DNA from: Parietaria judaica
Lineage: Eukaryota; Streptophyta; Magnoliopsida; Rosales; Urticaceae
Assembly: GCA_954871525.1 (NCBI GenBank)
Contig: OX940865.1
Span: 15,266,606-15,330,605, forward strand
Direction: 5' to 3'
DNA: 64,000 bases
The notes under the pieces: model-generated
Told to the model about the DNA's origin: nothing
Databases searched by the model: none
What the model saw: only the letters and a program-made list of their open reading frames with translations
Translations under genes and position numbers: made by a program
Part shown: positions 1-11,468 of the stretch, piece after piece
Numbering within the stretch: position 1 is the stretch's first letter
Layout: each line of letters begins with the position of its first letter

Positions 1-142
1 CGAGGGACTAAACAATAAATAACACAATTAAAAACAAAAAAACAAAACCCGGATCCGGATATATCAGGGATTTTTTTTCTCGGACCCGGATATATCCGTA
101 TCCGAGTTTTGGTAAAAAAAAAAAAGAAATTCGGTTGGTATG
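1..142. repeat. GGATCCGG-rich repeat remnant
   Basis: This stretch repeats short words such as CCCGGATCCGG and CGGATATATCC that also fill the inside of the hAT-type element starting at 151. It looks like part of a second, older or nested copy of that family cut by the window edge. No gene is visible. Confidence 0.4.
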
Positions 143-150
143 GTTTTTAC

Positions 151-918
151 TAGGGGTGCAAGCGGACCAGGTACCCGGATTTTTTGCCATACCCGCTACC
201 CGGATCCGGAATCAGGGTTTTTTGAAATGGAAACCCGTATCCGGATATTTTTTCATAAAAATCCGGAAATCCGGATCCGGATTAAAACCATGTTTTAAAA
301 TAAAATAAAAAACTGGTTTTTAACCCGGATCCGAATTTTATCCATTTTCGGTTATAAAATTCGGTACCGGGTTATAATACGGATTTGAACTTAAATTTTA
401 TATTAAAAAAAAAACTGAAGTAATTATAGCCAAATTTAAAAAAATAAAAAATTATATCATAAACATAACATATATACACTTACAAAAACTGATAAGTAAT
501 TAACAAAATAAATGCATGTAATATTTTATATTATTAGTATTGTGAGAGAAAAAAAAATTATATCAATTTGGACTAGAAGAAACAAATGATTAACCTACAA
601 CATTAGTTTGGAGTTGGATGAGAAACAAATAAATGAATATTTTTCTTGATAGAAATTCAATATGTATTTTTTTTGTATGAAAATTCTAAATATTTTTATG
701 TATATATTTAATAACTGGGTTTTAGTAAGCTACTATGCGGGTTCCGAATTTTTTATTCTCTAAATCCGGGACCCGGAACCGGTTTAATCCGGATGCAATT
801 TTTTTAATAAACCGGTTCCGGTTTAACCCGGATTAATACGGTTCCGGTTTATTTAAAATACGGTTCCGGTCCGGATACGGTTTAAAGCCCGCATTTCCGT
901 GTTTTATTTGCACCCCTA
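151..918. mobile_element. Non-autonomous hAT-type MITE with 8-bp target duplication
   Basis: The element starts TAGGGGTGCAA and ends TTGCACCCCTA, perfect inverted ends of the kind found on plant hAT elements. It is flanked by a perfect 8-bp direct repeat, GTTTTTAC, at 143-150 and 919-926, the target-site length of hAT transposases. The inside is AT-rich with many CCGGATCCGG and GGTTCCGGTT words near both ends, which are probably subterminal transposase-binding repeats. No coding sequence is present, so it must have moved with a transposase supplied in trans. Confidence 0.88.
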
Positions 919-1082
919 GTTTTTACAATACATTATGGGGACTAGATACAATGGATATCAGTTGATCAGGGAGAGAGAGAAATCATTCCTTTTCTTTTTG
1001 ACGTGAATAAAGAATTAATCATGAGAGTCGTGGATGGATAGAATGATATATGTAAAGATGGATGATGGTAACGGTTGACAAA

Positions 1083-2440
1083 AGCAAGGATCGAAATTTT
1101 ACGATAATCGAGCGATTAATCGCTGAAAACCACTTCTCGGTAACTTATCTCCTCTAATCGTTGCCGTTTTATATTTATCGCGATTTTTCGATTCAAAAAG
1201 CAAGTCACTTATCGAGCAAAGTTTTCAAGTGTATTTTTTCGAAAAGCTTGTTACTTTTCGGTCAAAAACGATAAGTCAACCCCATTATAGTTTTTTCTTT
1301 TTCACGGCAAAAGTTCTAATTTCTTTTTATTTTAGAATTTAAAGGTATTTTTATGGTTTTTTTAGTGGATCTTGAATGTTTTGAAGTTTAAATGTTGTAT
1401 ATGTATGAATCATGTCAAATTTTCACAATTTTATTCTATATTTCATATAGTTACATAGAAAACTATTACGTTGAATGAAAGTACAAGTTTGAGTTTCATG
1501 ATACTTTGATTGTACATTTTAGGTTTTGAATCAAATGTTATTGTTGAATTTGGTTTGAATTTGATTTTTTTAGGTTTATTAAGGAATATGGATGAATTAT
1601 AATAGTCCTCTTTTGCAGAATTGGGGTGCTTTTAGTGTTTGTTCGAATTGTTATATAATTGCAGCAAAAGTATTTATTTTTTAGAAATTGTTGAACTTGA
1701 GCTATATTTTTAATATTTTTTATGTAATTTATTTGTTTAAAAATGTATATAATTAGGAAAATATGAGTTTGACATAATTTTTTTTGCAATTTGACGTTTT
1801 CCCAAATTGTTCAATTATTGCGGCAAAAGTACATATGTTTCAAAAAATTGGTTAATTGAGCTAGTTAATAGACTTTTTTTGGTGTGATTTAATTTTATAA
1901 TATTGTATATAATTCATAAATTGTGTGGTTGGGATAAGTTTTTTAGTAATTTGATGTTTTCCAACTATTAAGGCAAAAGTATATATCTTTAGGAAATTGG
2001 TTAAATTGAGTTAGTTCTACAACTTTTTTGATACATCTTCAAGTAGGAAGATTTTATATAATTAACAATTGGTGATTTTAAAATATTTTATATTAGTAAA
2101 ATATGACTTTGACTCTTTCCAAAATTTATCAAATAAGCATATTTTATCTAATAGTAAATAAGTAAAGAGATCATTTTGACTCAAAAGTTACAACTTATAA
2201 TTTGTAAATAATAATTGTTATTTTAATTTATTTTTTTATAAGTTTTCCATCTATAAATCCATATATAAATCCATCGATAACTGATTAATCCATGGATAAG
2301 TTCGATAAGTTTCGATAACGGCAAACGATAATTTTTATAGGTTTTCGATCAATAAATTTATCGGTAAACGATTACTCCGTCGATAACGGCAAACGATTTT
2401 TTGGCAAAAACGACATTCAAATCCTTGGACAAAAATGAGT
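1083..2440. repeat. GATAA-rich dispersed repeat
   Basis: An AT-rich block whose two ends carry clusters of GATAA/TTATC words (for example CGATAACGGCAAACGAT near 2320 and 2390) and whose right end reads GGCAAAAACGACATTCAAATCC. A closely similar right end, GGCAAAAACAACATTTTGAACC, occurs near 30212, and related GATAA-rich text occurs at 31620-31800. It appears to be a member of a non-coding transposable family. No terminal duplication was identified and no gene is visible. Confidence 0.45.
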
Positions 2441-2885
2441 ATCGACATATGAGTAGCAAAAAAGACAAGAGGGTACAGAGGGAAAACTTGTGGGAACGAG
2501 TAGCAAATTAAGTAAAAAGTAATTCTATTTATTTCTCTTGTTTCCTTTCTTGGAAAATATATTCTTTATCTTGTTGGTTGAGGGTTAGATTTTAACCACA
2601 ACGGGTATATCACGCTTTTTATTTTACATGTACGTTAATGGGTAACTAGTAATATTTATACTATATATCTATAGATTATAGTTATAATTTATTTAAGGTA
2701 AGAGTTGTACTTCTAATTTATAATAAATATTAATTTTAATTATATTTTTTCATAAAAATTAAAGATAATACTTCTCTCTTTTATTCGTGGAGAGAGAGTG
2801 AGAGTGTACATATAATAACAATTTTATTTTTTCCATGCCTGCGGTTTTTAAAATCACTTAATAACATATATTAAAGAGTGTACAC
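2441..2885. other. AT-rich intergenic DNA
   Basis: No gene, RNA or clear repeat was recognised between the GATAA-rich repeat and the minisatellite. Confidence 0.5.
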
Positions 2886-5150
2886 TGTTCGTGCCGGGTC
2901 ACTTGACGAATCGCCATATTTCGGGTTGCGGTTCGAAGCACCATCTTTTGGATCTCAGGTCGAATCACCATCTTTCGGGCCAAGTGTCGAATCACTATCT
3001 TTCGGGCCGCGTGTCAAATCACCATCTTTCGGGTCAAAATTCGAATGACCATCTCTCAGGTCAAAATTTGAATCACCTACTTTTGGCTCGCGAGTCGTGT
3101 CACCATCTTTCGAGCCACGTGTCGAATCACCATCTTTTCGGTCACAAGTCGAAAATCGTCTTTCGGTCGAGATTCGAATCACCTACTTTTGAGTCGTGAG
3201 TCGTCTCTCCATCTTTTGGGTTTTGTGTCATATCACCATCTTTCGAGTTTCAGGTCGAATCACCATCTTTCAGGTCGCGAGTCCCATCGTCATCTTTTAG
3301 GTCTTTGGTTGTATCTCCATCTTTCGGGTCTCGGGCTGAATCACCATTTATCGAGTCACTGGTCGAAACATGACTTTTTTTGTCAATTGTAAAACCATCA
3401 GCTTTCAGGTCACAGGTTGTATCATTATCTTACGGATCGTGGGTCGAATCATTATCTTTCGGGTCCCGAATCGAATCATTATCTTTCGGGTCCCGAGTCG
3501 TCTCATCATCTTTCTAGTCAAATCATGATTTTTTTAGTCAAGGTGTGGAATCACCATCTTTTGTGTCACGGCGTGGTATCACCATCTTTCATGTTACGAG
3601 TCATATCACCATCTTTCGTGCTACGAGTCATACTACCATTTTTCATGTTACGAGTCATATCATCATGTTTCGTGTTACGAGTCATACTACCATCTTTCGC
3701 GTCACGTGTCGAATCACTACCATCTTTGGGGTCTCGGGCCGTATCATCATCTTTCGAATCTCGTGCCGAATCACCATTTTTCAGGTCTCGTGTCAATATC
3801 ACCATTTTTTAGGTCTCGTGTCAATATCACCATCTTTCGAGCTCTTGTCGTATCACCATCTTTCGAGTCGAATCATGATTTTTTGGGTCACAGGTCGTAT
3901 CATCATTTTTCGGGTCAAGTGTGGTATCACCATCTTTCGGGTCACGTTGGAATTACCATATTTCGGGTCACGGGTCAAGTGTGGCATCACCATCTTTCGG
4001 GTCACGTTGGAATTACCATATTTTGGGTCACGGGTTACGTGTGGTTTCACCATCTTTCGGGCAACGTGTCGAATCACTATCTTTCGGGCCGCGTGTCAAA
4101 TCACCATCTTTCGGGTCACGATTTGAATCACCTACTTTCGGATCGCGAGTCGCGTCACCATCTTTCGAGCCACGTATCGAATCACCATCTTTTGGGTCAC
4201 AAGTCAAAAATCGTCTTTCGATCGAGATTCGAATCACCTACTTTTGAGTCGTGAGTCGTGTCACCATCTTTCGGGTTGTGTGTCATATCACCATCTTTTG
4301 AGTTTCAGGTCGAATCACCATCTTTCGGGTCGCGAGTCGCATCGTCATCTTTTAGGTCTTTGGTCGTATCTCCATCTTTCGGGTCTCGGGTCGAATCACC
4401 ATTTGTCGAGTCACTGGTCAAAACATGATTTTTTTTTGTCAATTGTAGAATCATCATCTTTCAGGTCACAGGTTGTATCACCATCTATCGGGTCACGGGT
4501 CGAATCATTATCTTTCGGGTCGCTGCCGAATCATTATCTTTCGGGTCGTGAGTCGTCTCATCATCTTTCTGGTCGAATCATGATTTTTTTAGTCAAGGTG
4601 TGGTATCACCATATTTTGTGTCATGATGTGGTATCACCATCTTTCATGTTACGGGTCATATCACCATCTTTCACGTTACGAGTCATACTACCATCTTTCG
4701 CGTCACGTGTCGAATCACTACCATCTTTCGGGTCTCGGGCCGTATCATCGTCTTTTGAATCTCGTGTCGAATCACCATTTTTCGAGCTCGTGTCGTATCA
4801 CCATCTTTCGAGTCGAATCATGATTTTTCGGGTCACAGGTCGTATCACCATTTTTCGAGTCAGGTGTGGTATCACCATCTTTCGGGTCACGTTGGAATTA
4901 CCATATTCCGGGTCACGGGTCAAGTGTGGTATCATCATCCTTCGGGTCACGTTGGAATTACCATATTTCGGGTCACGAGTCAGGTGTGGTATCACCATCT
5001 TTCGGGTCACGTTGGAACTACAATATTTCGGGTCACGGGTAACGTGTGGTATCACCATCTTTCAGGTCACGTTGGAATTACCATATTTTGGGTTACGGGT
5101 CATATCACCATCTTTCGCGTCACGGGTCGTATCACCATTTTTTCGGTCAA
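2886..5150. repeat. 27-bp minisatellite with higher-order repeats
   Basis: About 2.3 kb is built from a diverged unit of about 27 bp around the core AATCACCATCTTTCGGGTCA. Blocks recur at a larger period of about 1,055 bp: the text at 3181 returns at 4236, and the one at 3365 returns near 4420. Between 3900 and 5100 a 60-bp dimer of the type GTGTGGTATCACC...GGAATTACC is locally repeated. Because 27 is a multiple of three, long frames stay open on both strands (for example 4244-5167 on plus). These encode only low-complexity nine-residue repeats such as SNHHLSGRV, so I treat them as by-products. Confidence 0.9.
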
Positions 5151-5210
5151 ATATTTCTTTAAAGTAGCAAATATTAAAAAAATTATTGATCTTAAACGGT
5201 TATAATCACA

Positions 5211-5544
5211 GAACATAACAGGTCAAATTATGCAAATCGTATTTTAAAAGTTTCAAAAACAGTTTACAGACATAAGAGGTAACTAATTTAATCTTGCATC
5301 TTGAAAAGCTATGTGGTTATAGAAAACAGTAAAATAATAGTATAAAGGCTAAAAGCATCTAAATAAATAAGAAAAGAGAACATAACAGGTCAAATTATGC
5401 AAATCGAATTTTAAAAGTTTCAAAAACAGTTTACAGACATAAGAGGTAACTAATTTAATCTTGCATCTTGAAAAGCTATGTGGTTATAGAAAACGGTAAA
5501 ATAATAGTATAAAGGCTAAAAGCATCTAAATAAATAAGAAAAGC
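5211..5544. repeat. Tandem duplication, two 167-bp units
   Basis: The unit starting GAACATAACAGGTCAAATTA at 5211 is repeated almost exactly from 5378 to 5544, with only a few base differences. It is a recent direct duplication lying between the minisatellite and the RING-type pseudogene. No coding capacity is visible. Confidence 0.93.
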
Positions 5545-6003
5545 TTACTTCATTGAGTAGTAGTTATATCGAATGCCTCCTTAGCAATAACTAGTTTATA
5601 AAGCTTAAAGAATTTTTATATGATAGTAATCCGAAGTGCATCCAAAGAAGTCCTCAAACTTAGAAATAAAAATATAAGACTTTGTTTTCCAAAATACTTG
5701 AATATCAGGAAGGACCTGAAATGATATCAAACGATGCATATCAAAACTCAAGTCGACCATGAAGCATATAGATATCTTGGTACAAATAAAGATATCGCTT
5801 ACTTCTTAGCATTACTAACGAAAGCAACATATAAACACAAAATCAAGAAATGAACATGTATGTATTATTAGGGAATCTTAAAACGGCTACTTAATATTAT
5901 TAGGGAATCTTACAAACACACTAATTATAAATTATTTCCGACTCTTTGTTCTATAAATGTAGACAAAATTTACAATAAAAGCTTAGATAGATAAATAACA
6001 TAC
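5545..6003. other. AT-rich DNA downstream of a truncated gene
   Basis: The later exons of the membrane RING-type gene would be expected here on the minus strand. None of its following conserved segments was recognised, so the stretch holds no supported feature. Confidence 0.45.
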
Positions 6004-7060
6004 CGTTCACCATGACAATAGAAACAGCAAGCCGAAAGAGCGGAACTGCTTTTGGAGGGAGCAATACCAACGAATATAAAAGATCGTTGTTATTCTGATA
6101 CCACCAATAAACACCGATGACATGAACAATAAAAGCAATACATGGTAACAAGAAAAGTGATTTTTCTTTCTCCCTCCAGCCAATATATTCTCTGCTTAGA
6201 GAAAATAATAAAACAATCACTTATACAAGAAAAGGAGTGAAAACAAATTCTATACAAAATCATTTTTTATACCTTTAAAAAGGCAATTTTTTCTTACAAC
6301 GTTGTTAAACTTGAACATAACTGCTCAATCCATAATGTGACAAAGAAACCTGAAAATCAGTATACCAAAAAGAATAAAGAAAAATATTCCTGAATGAGAA
6401 TAAATTTGACACAACTAGATTTATAAAAAAAAAAAAAACTATAAACATAGAAATATATTCCTGAATGAGAATAAATTTGACAAAACAAATAAAAGAAATA
6501 AAGAAAAACATTAATACTCACAATCCGGGTAAACTTAAACAGATGTATCTAACCATGGATATAATGTTTTGAGCATTGGTTTACTGCATGCTTAAGAATT
6601 TAGCTTTTAAACAAGCAATAGATTACAAGGGTTTCATCCAATAAATCATCCCTATAAACCCTTGCTTAAATTATACTTGCTTACTCAATCTATTAAATTG
6701 ACTATTCAGATTCATTCCCATCGAAACAATCTCCCAGAACCTACTACTTCGTGATCAACATGGACTAATATTAAGGTTTACATATAATTAGTAAATTTCT
6801 TCTAGAATCATGCATTACAATATAAAATAAGATGCAATCCTCGTCTAAGCACGGAATAATCTTACGTCGGGTAACATTTACAGTTCAATTATAAGCTTAT
6901 ATTTATCATAAATGACGATTTAGAGACGAAGCTTATAACCGAATTACCTTGCAAAACACCGCCAACGGGAGCAAAGAAAAAGGCAGGACCTGCTCGATCC
7001 ACGAAACAGCCTGCCGAACGTTGTATCTCCGGTAAGACAAAACCCGTCCTTCGCCATTTC
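6004..7060 (-). pseudogene. 5' fragment of an RNFT-like transmembrane RING E3 ligase gene
   Basis: Two coding segments resemble the N-terminal membrane part of plant RING-finger transmembrane proteins (RNFT1/2-like E3 ligases). The first, ending at 6948 before a GTAATT donor, contains WIEQVLPFSLLPLAVF. The second, 6191 down to 6004, starts after a CAG acceptor and ends before GTATGT. It contains FIVHVIGVYWWYQNNND and LLYSLVLLPPKAVPLF, then VN in phase 1 for the expected D. I match these from memory of the family. The intervening membrane exon and all later exons, including the C3HC4 RING domain, are absent. What remains is a truncated copy that could not act as a ligase. Family assignment is moderate; the truncation is clear if the assignment holds. 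Confidence 0.5.
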
Positions 7061-7289
7061 CATTCACTCGCTCTTCAAAAAGCAAATAAAGATTCAGCAA
7101 TTCAACATATTTCAAGTTTCTAACAACCAATTAATCCAAAATTAAATCACTAGATCCAATTAATAGGCAACACGAAAACCAAAACTATCAAGAGATAGGC
7201 AGATGAAAAACCTTACCAGAAGAAAAGGAGGAACTTCCAAACGGAACGGGATCTCGTGCGCGCCCGTGGGAGAATCAGGATAACTGAAT

Positions 7290-7319
7290 AGAAACTCTAA
7301 TCTCTCTCTATATATATGC

Positions 7320-7350
<31 letters not shown>

Positions 7351-7580
7351 TAGCAAACGGAGAAGAGAAGAGTCGGCGAAAGGAGAATAGGAGAGAAAAC
7401 CTAATCGCTAGAGACAGAGAGAAATCTCTATAGAGAGAAAGAGAGCATATGAAGAGAGAAGATTCGCCGGAGAAGAAGACAAGTGACGGCGAAAAGAGAA
7501 ACCCTAATCTCTACACAGAGAGAAGAAGATGTGACGAGAAACAAAAACCCCGCGAGAGAGAGAGATGGTTTCCCCTTTTG
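7290..7580. repeat. GA-rich and TATATA-rich tract
   Basis: Runs of GAGAGA and an alternating TA tract at 7308-7338 lie upstream, on the minus strand, of the RNFT-like fragment. In an intact gene this would be 5' untranslated or promoter sequence, where GA repeats are common in plants. No other function is visible. Confidence 0.5.
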
Positions 7581-8238
7581 AGCTTCTAATTTCAAAATAT
7601 AGCTTGCTTACTAAGCTAAGCCAAGGCTCAAAATCCACATTTTGACAGTTCAAAATGACTTAAATTATAATCTCAAATATTTATTTCTTTGATATCTAGA
7701 ATCCTTACATTTATTAAAAAAATAATATTATAAATAGACAAATTATTTAAAAGTAGGGATCCCACTGGAGCTGTGGACCACGACGTCGCGACTCGTCGCG
7801 GTCCAAATCGCGAAAATCGCGAAAATCGCGAAAGAAGGCGTCGCGACGGGTCGCGATTCCCTGCGTCACGAGTCATCGCGAAGTCGCCGGGGAGTTGGAA
7901 AAAAAATTCTTGGCATATGTTCCTATTTGTTTCCGATGTTTAATTTTATTTGTTTTTGCCCTAATTTAATTATCAAACTTTATCAATTATTTTAAATTTA
8001 TATTTAAAATAAATTTATTAATATTTATCAATAATAAGTTTGTTTAATATGTTATATTTTAAATTTTTAAAATATTAATAAGTTTGATTTATACGTTAGT
8101 TTTAAATTTGTAACATATTAATAAAATTTGATTTATATGTTAGTTTTTAACTTGTAACATATTAATAAGTTAAAGTTGAACAAATTTAATCAACAAATAA
8201 ATATATATGATAAGACGAGTTATTAAAAAAAAGTTGTA
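7581..8238. other. AT-rich DNA with a CG-rich TCGCGA cluster
   Basis: At 7780-7890 the words TCGCGA and GTCGCGAC recur many times in an otherwise AT-rich stretch. Clusters like this are common near the ends of plant hAT transposons, and the hAT transposase remnant begins at 8239 on the minus strand, so the cluster may be its subterminal region. No end or target duplication could be fixed. Confidence 0.4.
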
Positions 8239-8784
8239 TTATTCATTGTGAATATTACAATAAGGAGGAAGAGAGCTGTAAATATTCAGTGTAAATATTA
8301 CAAGATGCCTCACTAAAACCTCTTTTGTAAGACACTCCTTAGGGACATAAAACCAAGAGAGGAAAGAGCACATCATTACTCGGGGAACATTGCGTTGAAC
8401 CTTTCCGTCATTAGCTCCAGTTTGCTTGGTTCGGAGCGTTCGGCAATCACGGGGGGGTTGAACAATCTGCTCGACGTGTGTGTTGGTGGTTGACGCCCGC
8501 CGGTCGTTGATGAGATATTGAGCCGTACTAAAAACGCTATCCGAAGCAACACTGGAAATGGGGATGGACAGTATATCCCTCGCCATTCTTGCCAATAGCG
8601 GAAATCTGTCCCGTTGAATCTTCCACCACCTTATCACATCGAACTCGTCGGATTCTTCGTCGAATAGCAGGCCGTAGTAGCGCTTCAATTCTGCCGGTTG
8701 GTCGTCCGTGTCGCCTGCCAACGGTGTAGTGGATTCCCCGCGACTTATCCGTTGCTTGAGTCTCCGGCTGAAGTCTAATCCCAC
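8239..8784 (-). pseudogene. hAT transposase C-terminal fragment
   Basis: The 181-residue frame contains the hAT dimerisation domain of plant Ac-like transposases. A stretch with FDVIRWWKIQRDRFPLLARM is followed by ARDILSIPISSVASDSVFST and then the LINDRRASTT region. These are the conserved W, P, ASERxFS-like and R positions of the family. Intact hAT transposases are several hundred residues longer and carry a BED zinc finger and an RNase-H-like catalytic core. Both are missing, because the frame closes just upstream at about 8785. It cannot catalyse transposition. The tail after the domain is not conserved and may be read-through. Confidence 0.85.
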
Positions 8785-8909
8785 ATCGTAAAACCCTCCC
8801 TAGCTAGTCTCTAGAGTATAGTACCCCGGCTAGTTCTGCAAAAGCGATGCCCATTCTCCATTAAAAGTTAAAACTCTTCAATTCCGTTCAATTCCTACAC
8901 CCTCTTTCT

Positions 8910-8911
<2 letters not shown>

Positions 8912-8976
<65 letters not shown>
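8912..8976. repeat. (TA)n microsatellite
   Basis: About 65 bp of uninterrupted TA dinucleotides immediately left of a hAT-like MITE. The MITE probably inserted into or next to this tract. Confidence 0.97.
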
Positions 8977-8977
<1 letters not shown>

Positions 8978-9552
8978 CGGGTGGCAATTTGGGGTTGGAC
9001 ACGAAACACGAAACGCTTACGACATGATTTAAATGGGTCTGGATCTCTCATAAATGCATTTGGGTCCAACCGTGTCGGAACACGATTAAAAAGATTAAAT
9101 AACGGGTAAACACGACACGAACACGATAACACGATGAGACTCGATTAGACACGATTAAAGAATGAAAAGTAACATTTTATGCATTTTATATGTGTTATTA
9201 AGTGTTTTGATACTTATTATATATGAAATTTATGTTTTTTATTTAATTAATTAAGTCTTACAACTCATGAACATAAAAAATTGTTACTAAAATTGTAAAA
9301 TCTTTGATAATATAGTTAAATAAATTAAGTTAAATGAGTATAAATTGAATTAATTTATCATTTATAAATACATGAATCTATTAATTGGGTTAAACGGGTA
9401 GACACGATAAACAGGTTATTTAAATGGGGCGGGTCTGGGTTTCGTCTTCTGACACGATTAAGAAATGAGGCGGGTCTGGGTCTAGATAAAATAAGTAAAA
9501 AATGATTAAGACCCGGCAGGAACACGACACGCAACCCGAAATGCCACCCCTA
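8976..9552. mobile_element. hAT-like MITE
   Basis: The left end reads ACGGGTGGCAATTTGGGGTT. The right end, read backwards, gives AGGGGTGGCATTTCGGGTT, so the ends are imperfect inverted repeats of the hAT type. Words such as ACACGA and GGGTCTGGGT recur near both ends as subterminal repeats. The flanks are alternating TA, so an 8-bp duplication is possible but cannot be proved. No coding sequence is present. Confidence 0.7.
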
Positions 9553-9614
9553 ATATATATATTCATCGACCCTCGTCATTTCTTACATAAATCTAAGAAG
9601 GAAGTTCCCTAAAC

Positions 9615-10228
9615 ATGCAGATATTCATCCAAACCCTAAACGGCGAGACGATCCCGCTCGAGGTCGGGAGCTCCGACACCATCGACGACGTCCAATCCAA
9701 AACCCGCGACTACCACAGGCTCTCTTTCGCAGGAAATCAGCTCGAGGGTTTCCGTACACTGAAAAGTTACAACGTCGAGAACAACAGCACTCTATCGAGA
9801 CCACCACTCTCGAATTCGACAAGTCCGCCTCCATCGAGGAAGTGAAGGCCAAGCTCAAGGACCAGCGGAGCCTAATCTCCCCCAGCAAAAAGCTCGAGGA
9901 AGGCACTAGTCTCGAGCTTGAAATTCGTCTCTGTAAGGTGATGACGATCTTCGTTATGACTAGGTCCAGAAAGAAGATCACATTGGATGTGGAGAGATCG
10001 GACACGGTCGCGAGCGTCAAGGACATGATCGCCGACAGGGTAGGCATTTACCCGTCTGAACAGATGCTCTTCTATCCCGAGAAAAAGCTCGAGGAGGATA
10101 ATCGCACATTGGCGTGGTACAACATTTCGAAAAAGTCAACCCTTCTCCTCCTTAGAGACACTGTAGTCCGAAGTCCCTGCGTCTCCCAAAAGAATCAAGA
10201 CTTTGACATTGACGACGTCCCTATATAA
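9615..10228 (+). pseudogene. Decayed polyubiquitin-like gene, copy 1
   Basis: Three ubiquitin-like units follow one another. Unit 1 starts [20 protein letters not shown], keeps SDTIDDVQ and [12 protein letters not shown], and lacks the EGIPPDQ segment. After its NNST-L end the frame shifts by one base. Unit 2, from about 9805, has [17 protein letters not shown] and a large internal deletion. Unit 3, from about 9940, has MTIFVMTRSRKKITLDVE, SDTVASVKDMI, VGIYPSEQ and YNISKKSTLLLL. No unit ends in the Gly-Gly needed for cleavage into monomers and for conjugation, and the last runs on to a 20-residue tail. I infer a diverged polyubiquitin relative that is probably a pseudogene. A fast-evolving ubiquitin-like gene with an unseen splice is the alternative. 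Confidence 0.72.
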
Positions 10229-10253
10229 TAATAATATGATAATACTATAGTTT

Positions 10254-10590
10254 TTATTAAGGGTAACCTGTGACTAAAATACCTAATGTTTCATTTTTTT
10301 AATTATATACCCAAAGTTATTTTTGGTGGCTATAATACCCAAAGTTTATTCCGTTAATGCCAAACGTACCAACCGTTAAGTCTCCGTTATTTTGCCCGCG
10401 TGGCATGTGCCACGTGGACGCAACGTGTCATTTTTTTCCCTCTCGTGGGCCCCTCTCGCTCTCCCTTATTCCCAAACTTTTTGGGAATAATGGGATTCGA
10501 ACCCATGCCCTCACATGTGAAATGCAAGCACTCAACCACCAGCACTCAACCACCTGAACCATTTTCATCCTCATGTTGTATCTAGATTAA
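10254..10590. repeat. Transposon-like segment with a tRNA-like B box
   Basis: The text alternates wording common to plant DNA transposon ends (AAAATACC, CCAAAGTT, GCCACGTGGACG) and finishes with a stretch that, on the minus strand, reads GGGTTCGAATCCC near 10493-10505. That is a T-arm or RNA polymerase III B-box match. No acceptor stem, anticodon arm or A box could be folded, so it is not called a tRNA gene. It may be a piece of a SINE or of a transposon carrying tRNA-like sequence. Confidence 0.4.
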
Positions 10591-10593
10591 ATA

Positions 10594-11075
10594 AATTTTT
10601 ATATATAACTTATGTACATAAAATATAACATATATAAGATATAACATGTAACATATAATTAGATTTGAAAAATATATATCATGTGCATGGACATATAAAT
10701 TGAATAAAATAAAACTGTATTTTTCAAAATAAAATAAGATTATATTGGATATTTTTAAAATCAAATTGTTAATTTTTAAAAAAAATTATAATAAAATGAA
10801 TGTCTATTTAATTATGTCATAGGATAATCTATATAATGTAATGTAATTTTAATATATTTTTAACAGTTAAATGAAATAAATTATCCATATTACATTACAT
10901 ATATTCACTTTAATATATTTTTAGATATAAAATTTTATTTTAAAAATATCTAATATAATATTATTTTATTTAAAAAAATATAATTTCATTTCATTCAATT
11001 TATATGTCTATGTACATAATTTTTTTTAAAATATAATTAAATGATACATGTTATATCTTATATATGTTAAATTAT
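10594..11075. repeat. Large AT-rich inverted repeat
   Basis: The left arm (about 10610-10790) contains ATGTACATAAAATATAACAT, AGATATAACATGTA and GGACATATAAATTGAAT. These return in reverse complement in the right arm (about 10930-11075: ATTCAATTTATATGTC, TATGTACATAA, ACATGTTATATCTTATATA). The arms flank about 140 bp that is itself partly palindromic. It is probably an old foldback or MITE-like element. No gene is visible. Confidence 0.6.
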
Positions 11076-11468
11076 TTGTAACTGCTACTTGAGAAGGGCT
11101 ACCTTCACAAAGTAACTGTTTTTGGGCCTTTAAAATTTCGTTTTGCATGCAGAAACGAATAACTGCTTTGAATCATTTTCTCATACACAGAGAAATACTC
11201 TCCAGAAACGTGTTCTTGCTTACTGTTCGAAGATCACTTCGTCTTGTGATTTTCTATCATTAAGGCTTGTCTTATCCTGGGTATTCTTGCAAGCAGACAC
11301 GAAGACGATTCCGAGTGCTCGAAATACTATTAGGAAAGCGCATCACATGCGTGATTCAAGTCCCGACATATTCAACTTCGACGAGGTTTCCAACAAAAAA
11401 TGCATGTAGTGTTGTCTTTTCAAAAAGAAAATGTATTCTTATTCTCTATTACATCAATCTTCGTAAAC
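11076..11468. other. Region upstream of ubiquitin-like copy 2
   Basis: Less AT-rich than its surroundings, with a small open frame at 11143-11409 that matches nothing I recognise. It could be leader or promoter DNA of the ancestral ubiquitin-like gene. No motif decides this. Confidence 0.35.

Noticed and set aside
3174..5100. CRISPR-like array of regular repeats
   Set aside because: Units are contiguous and diverged, without unique spacers, and the DNA is plainly a plant nuclear minisatellite.
4244..5167. 307-codon open frame on the plus strand
   Set aside because: It lies wholly in the 27-bp minisatellite. The unit length is a multiple of three, similar frames exist on the other strand, and the product is a low-complexity repeat.
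8239..8784. Active hAT transposase
   Set aside because: Only the dimerisation end remains. The zinc finger and catalytic core are missing.
9615..10228. Functional polyubiquitin gene
   Set aside because: One frameshift, two internal deletions and no Gly-Gly in any unit. Products could not be processed or conjugated.
10490..10550. tRNA gene on the minus strand
   Set aside because: Only the T-arm-like GGTTCGAATCC is present. No acceptor stem, anticodon loop or A box can be matched around it.
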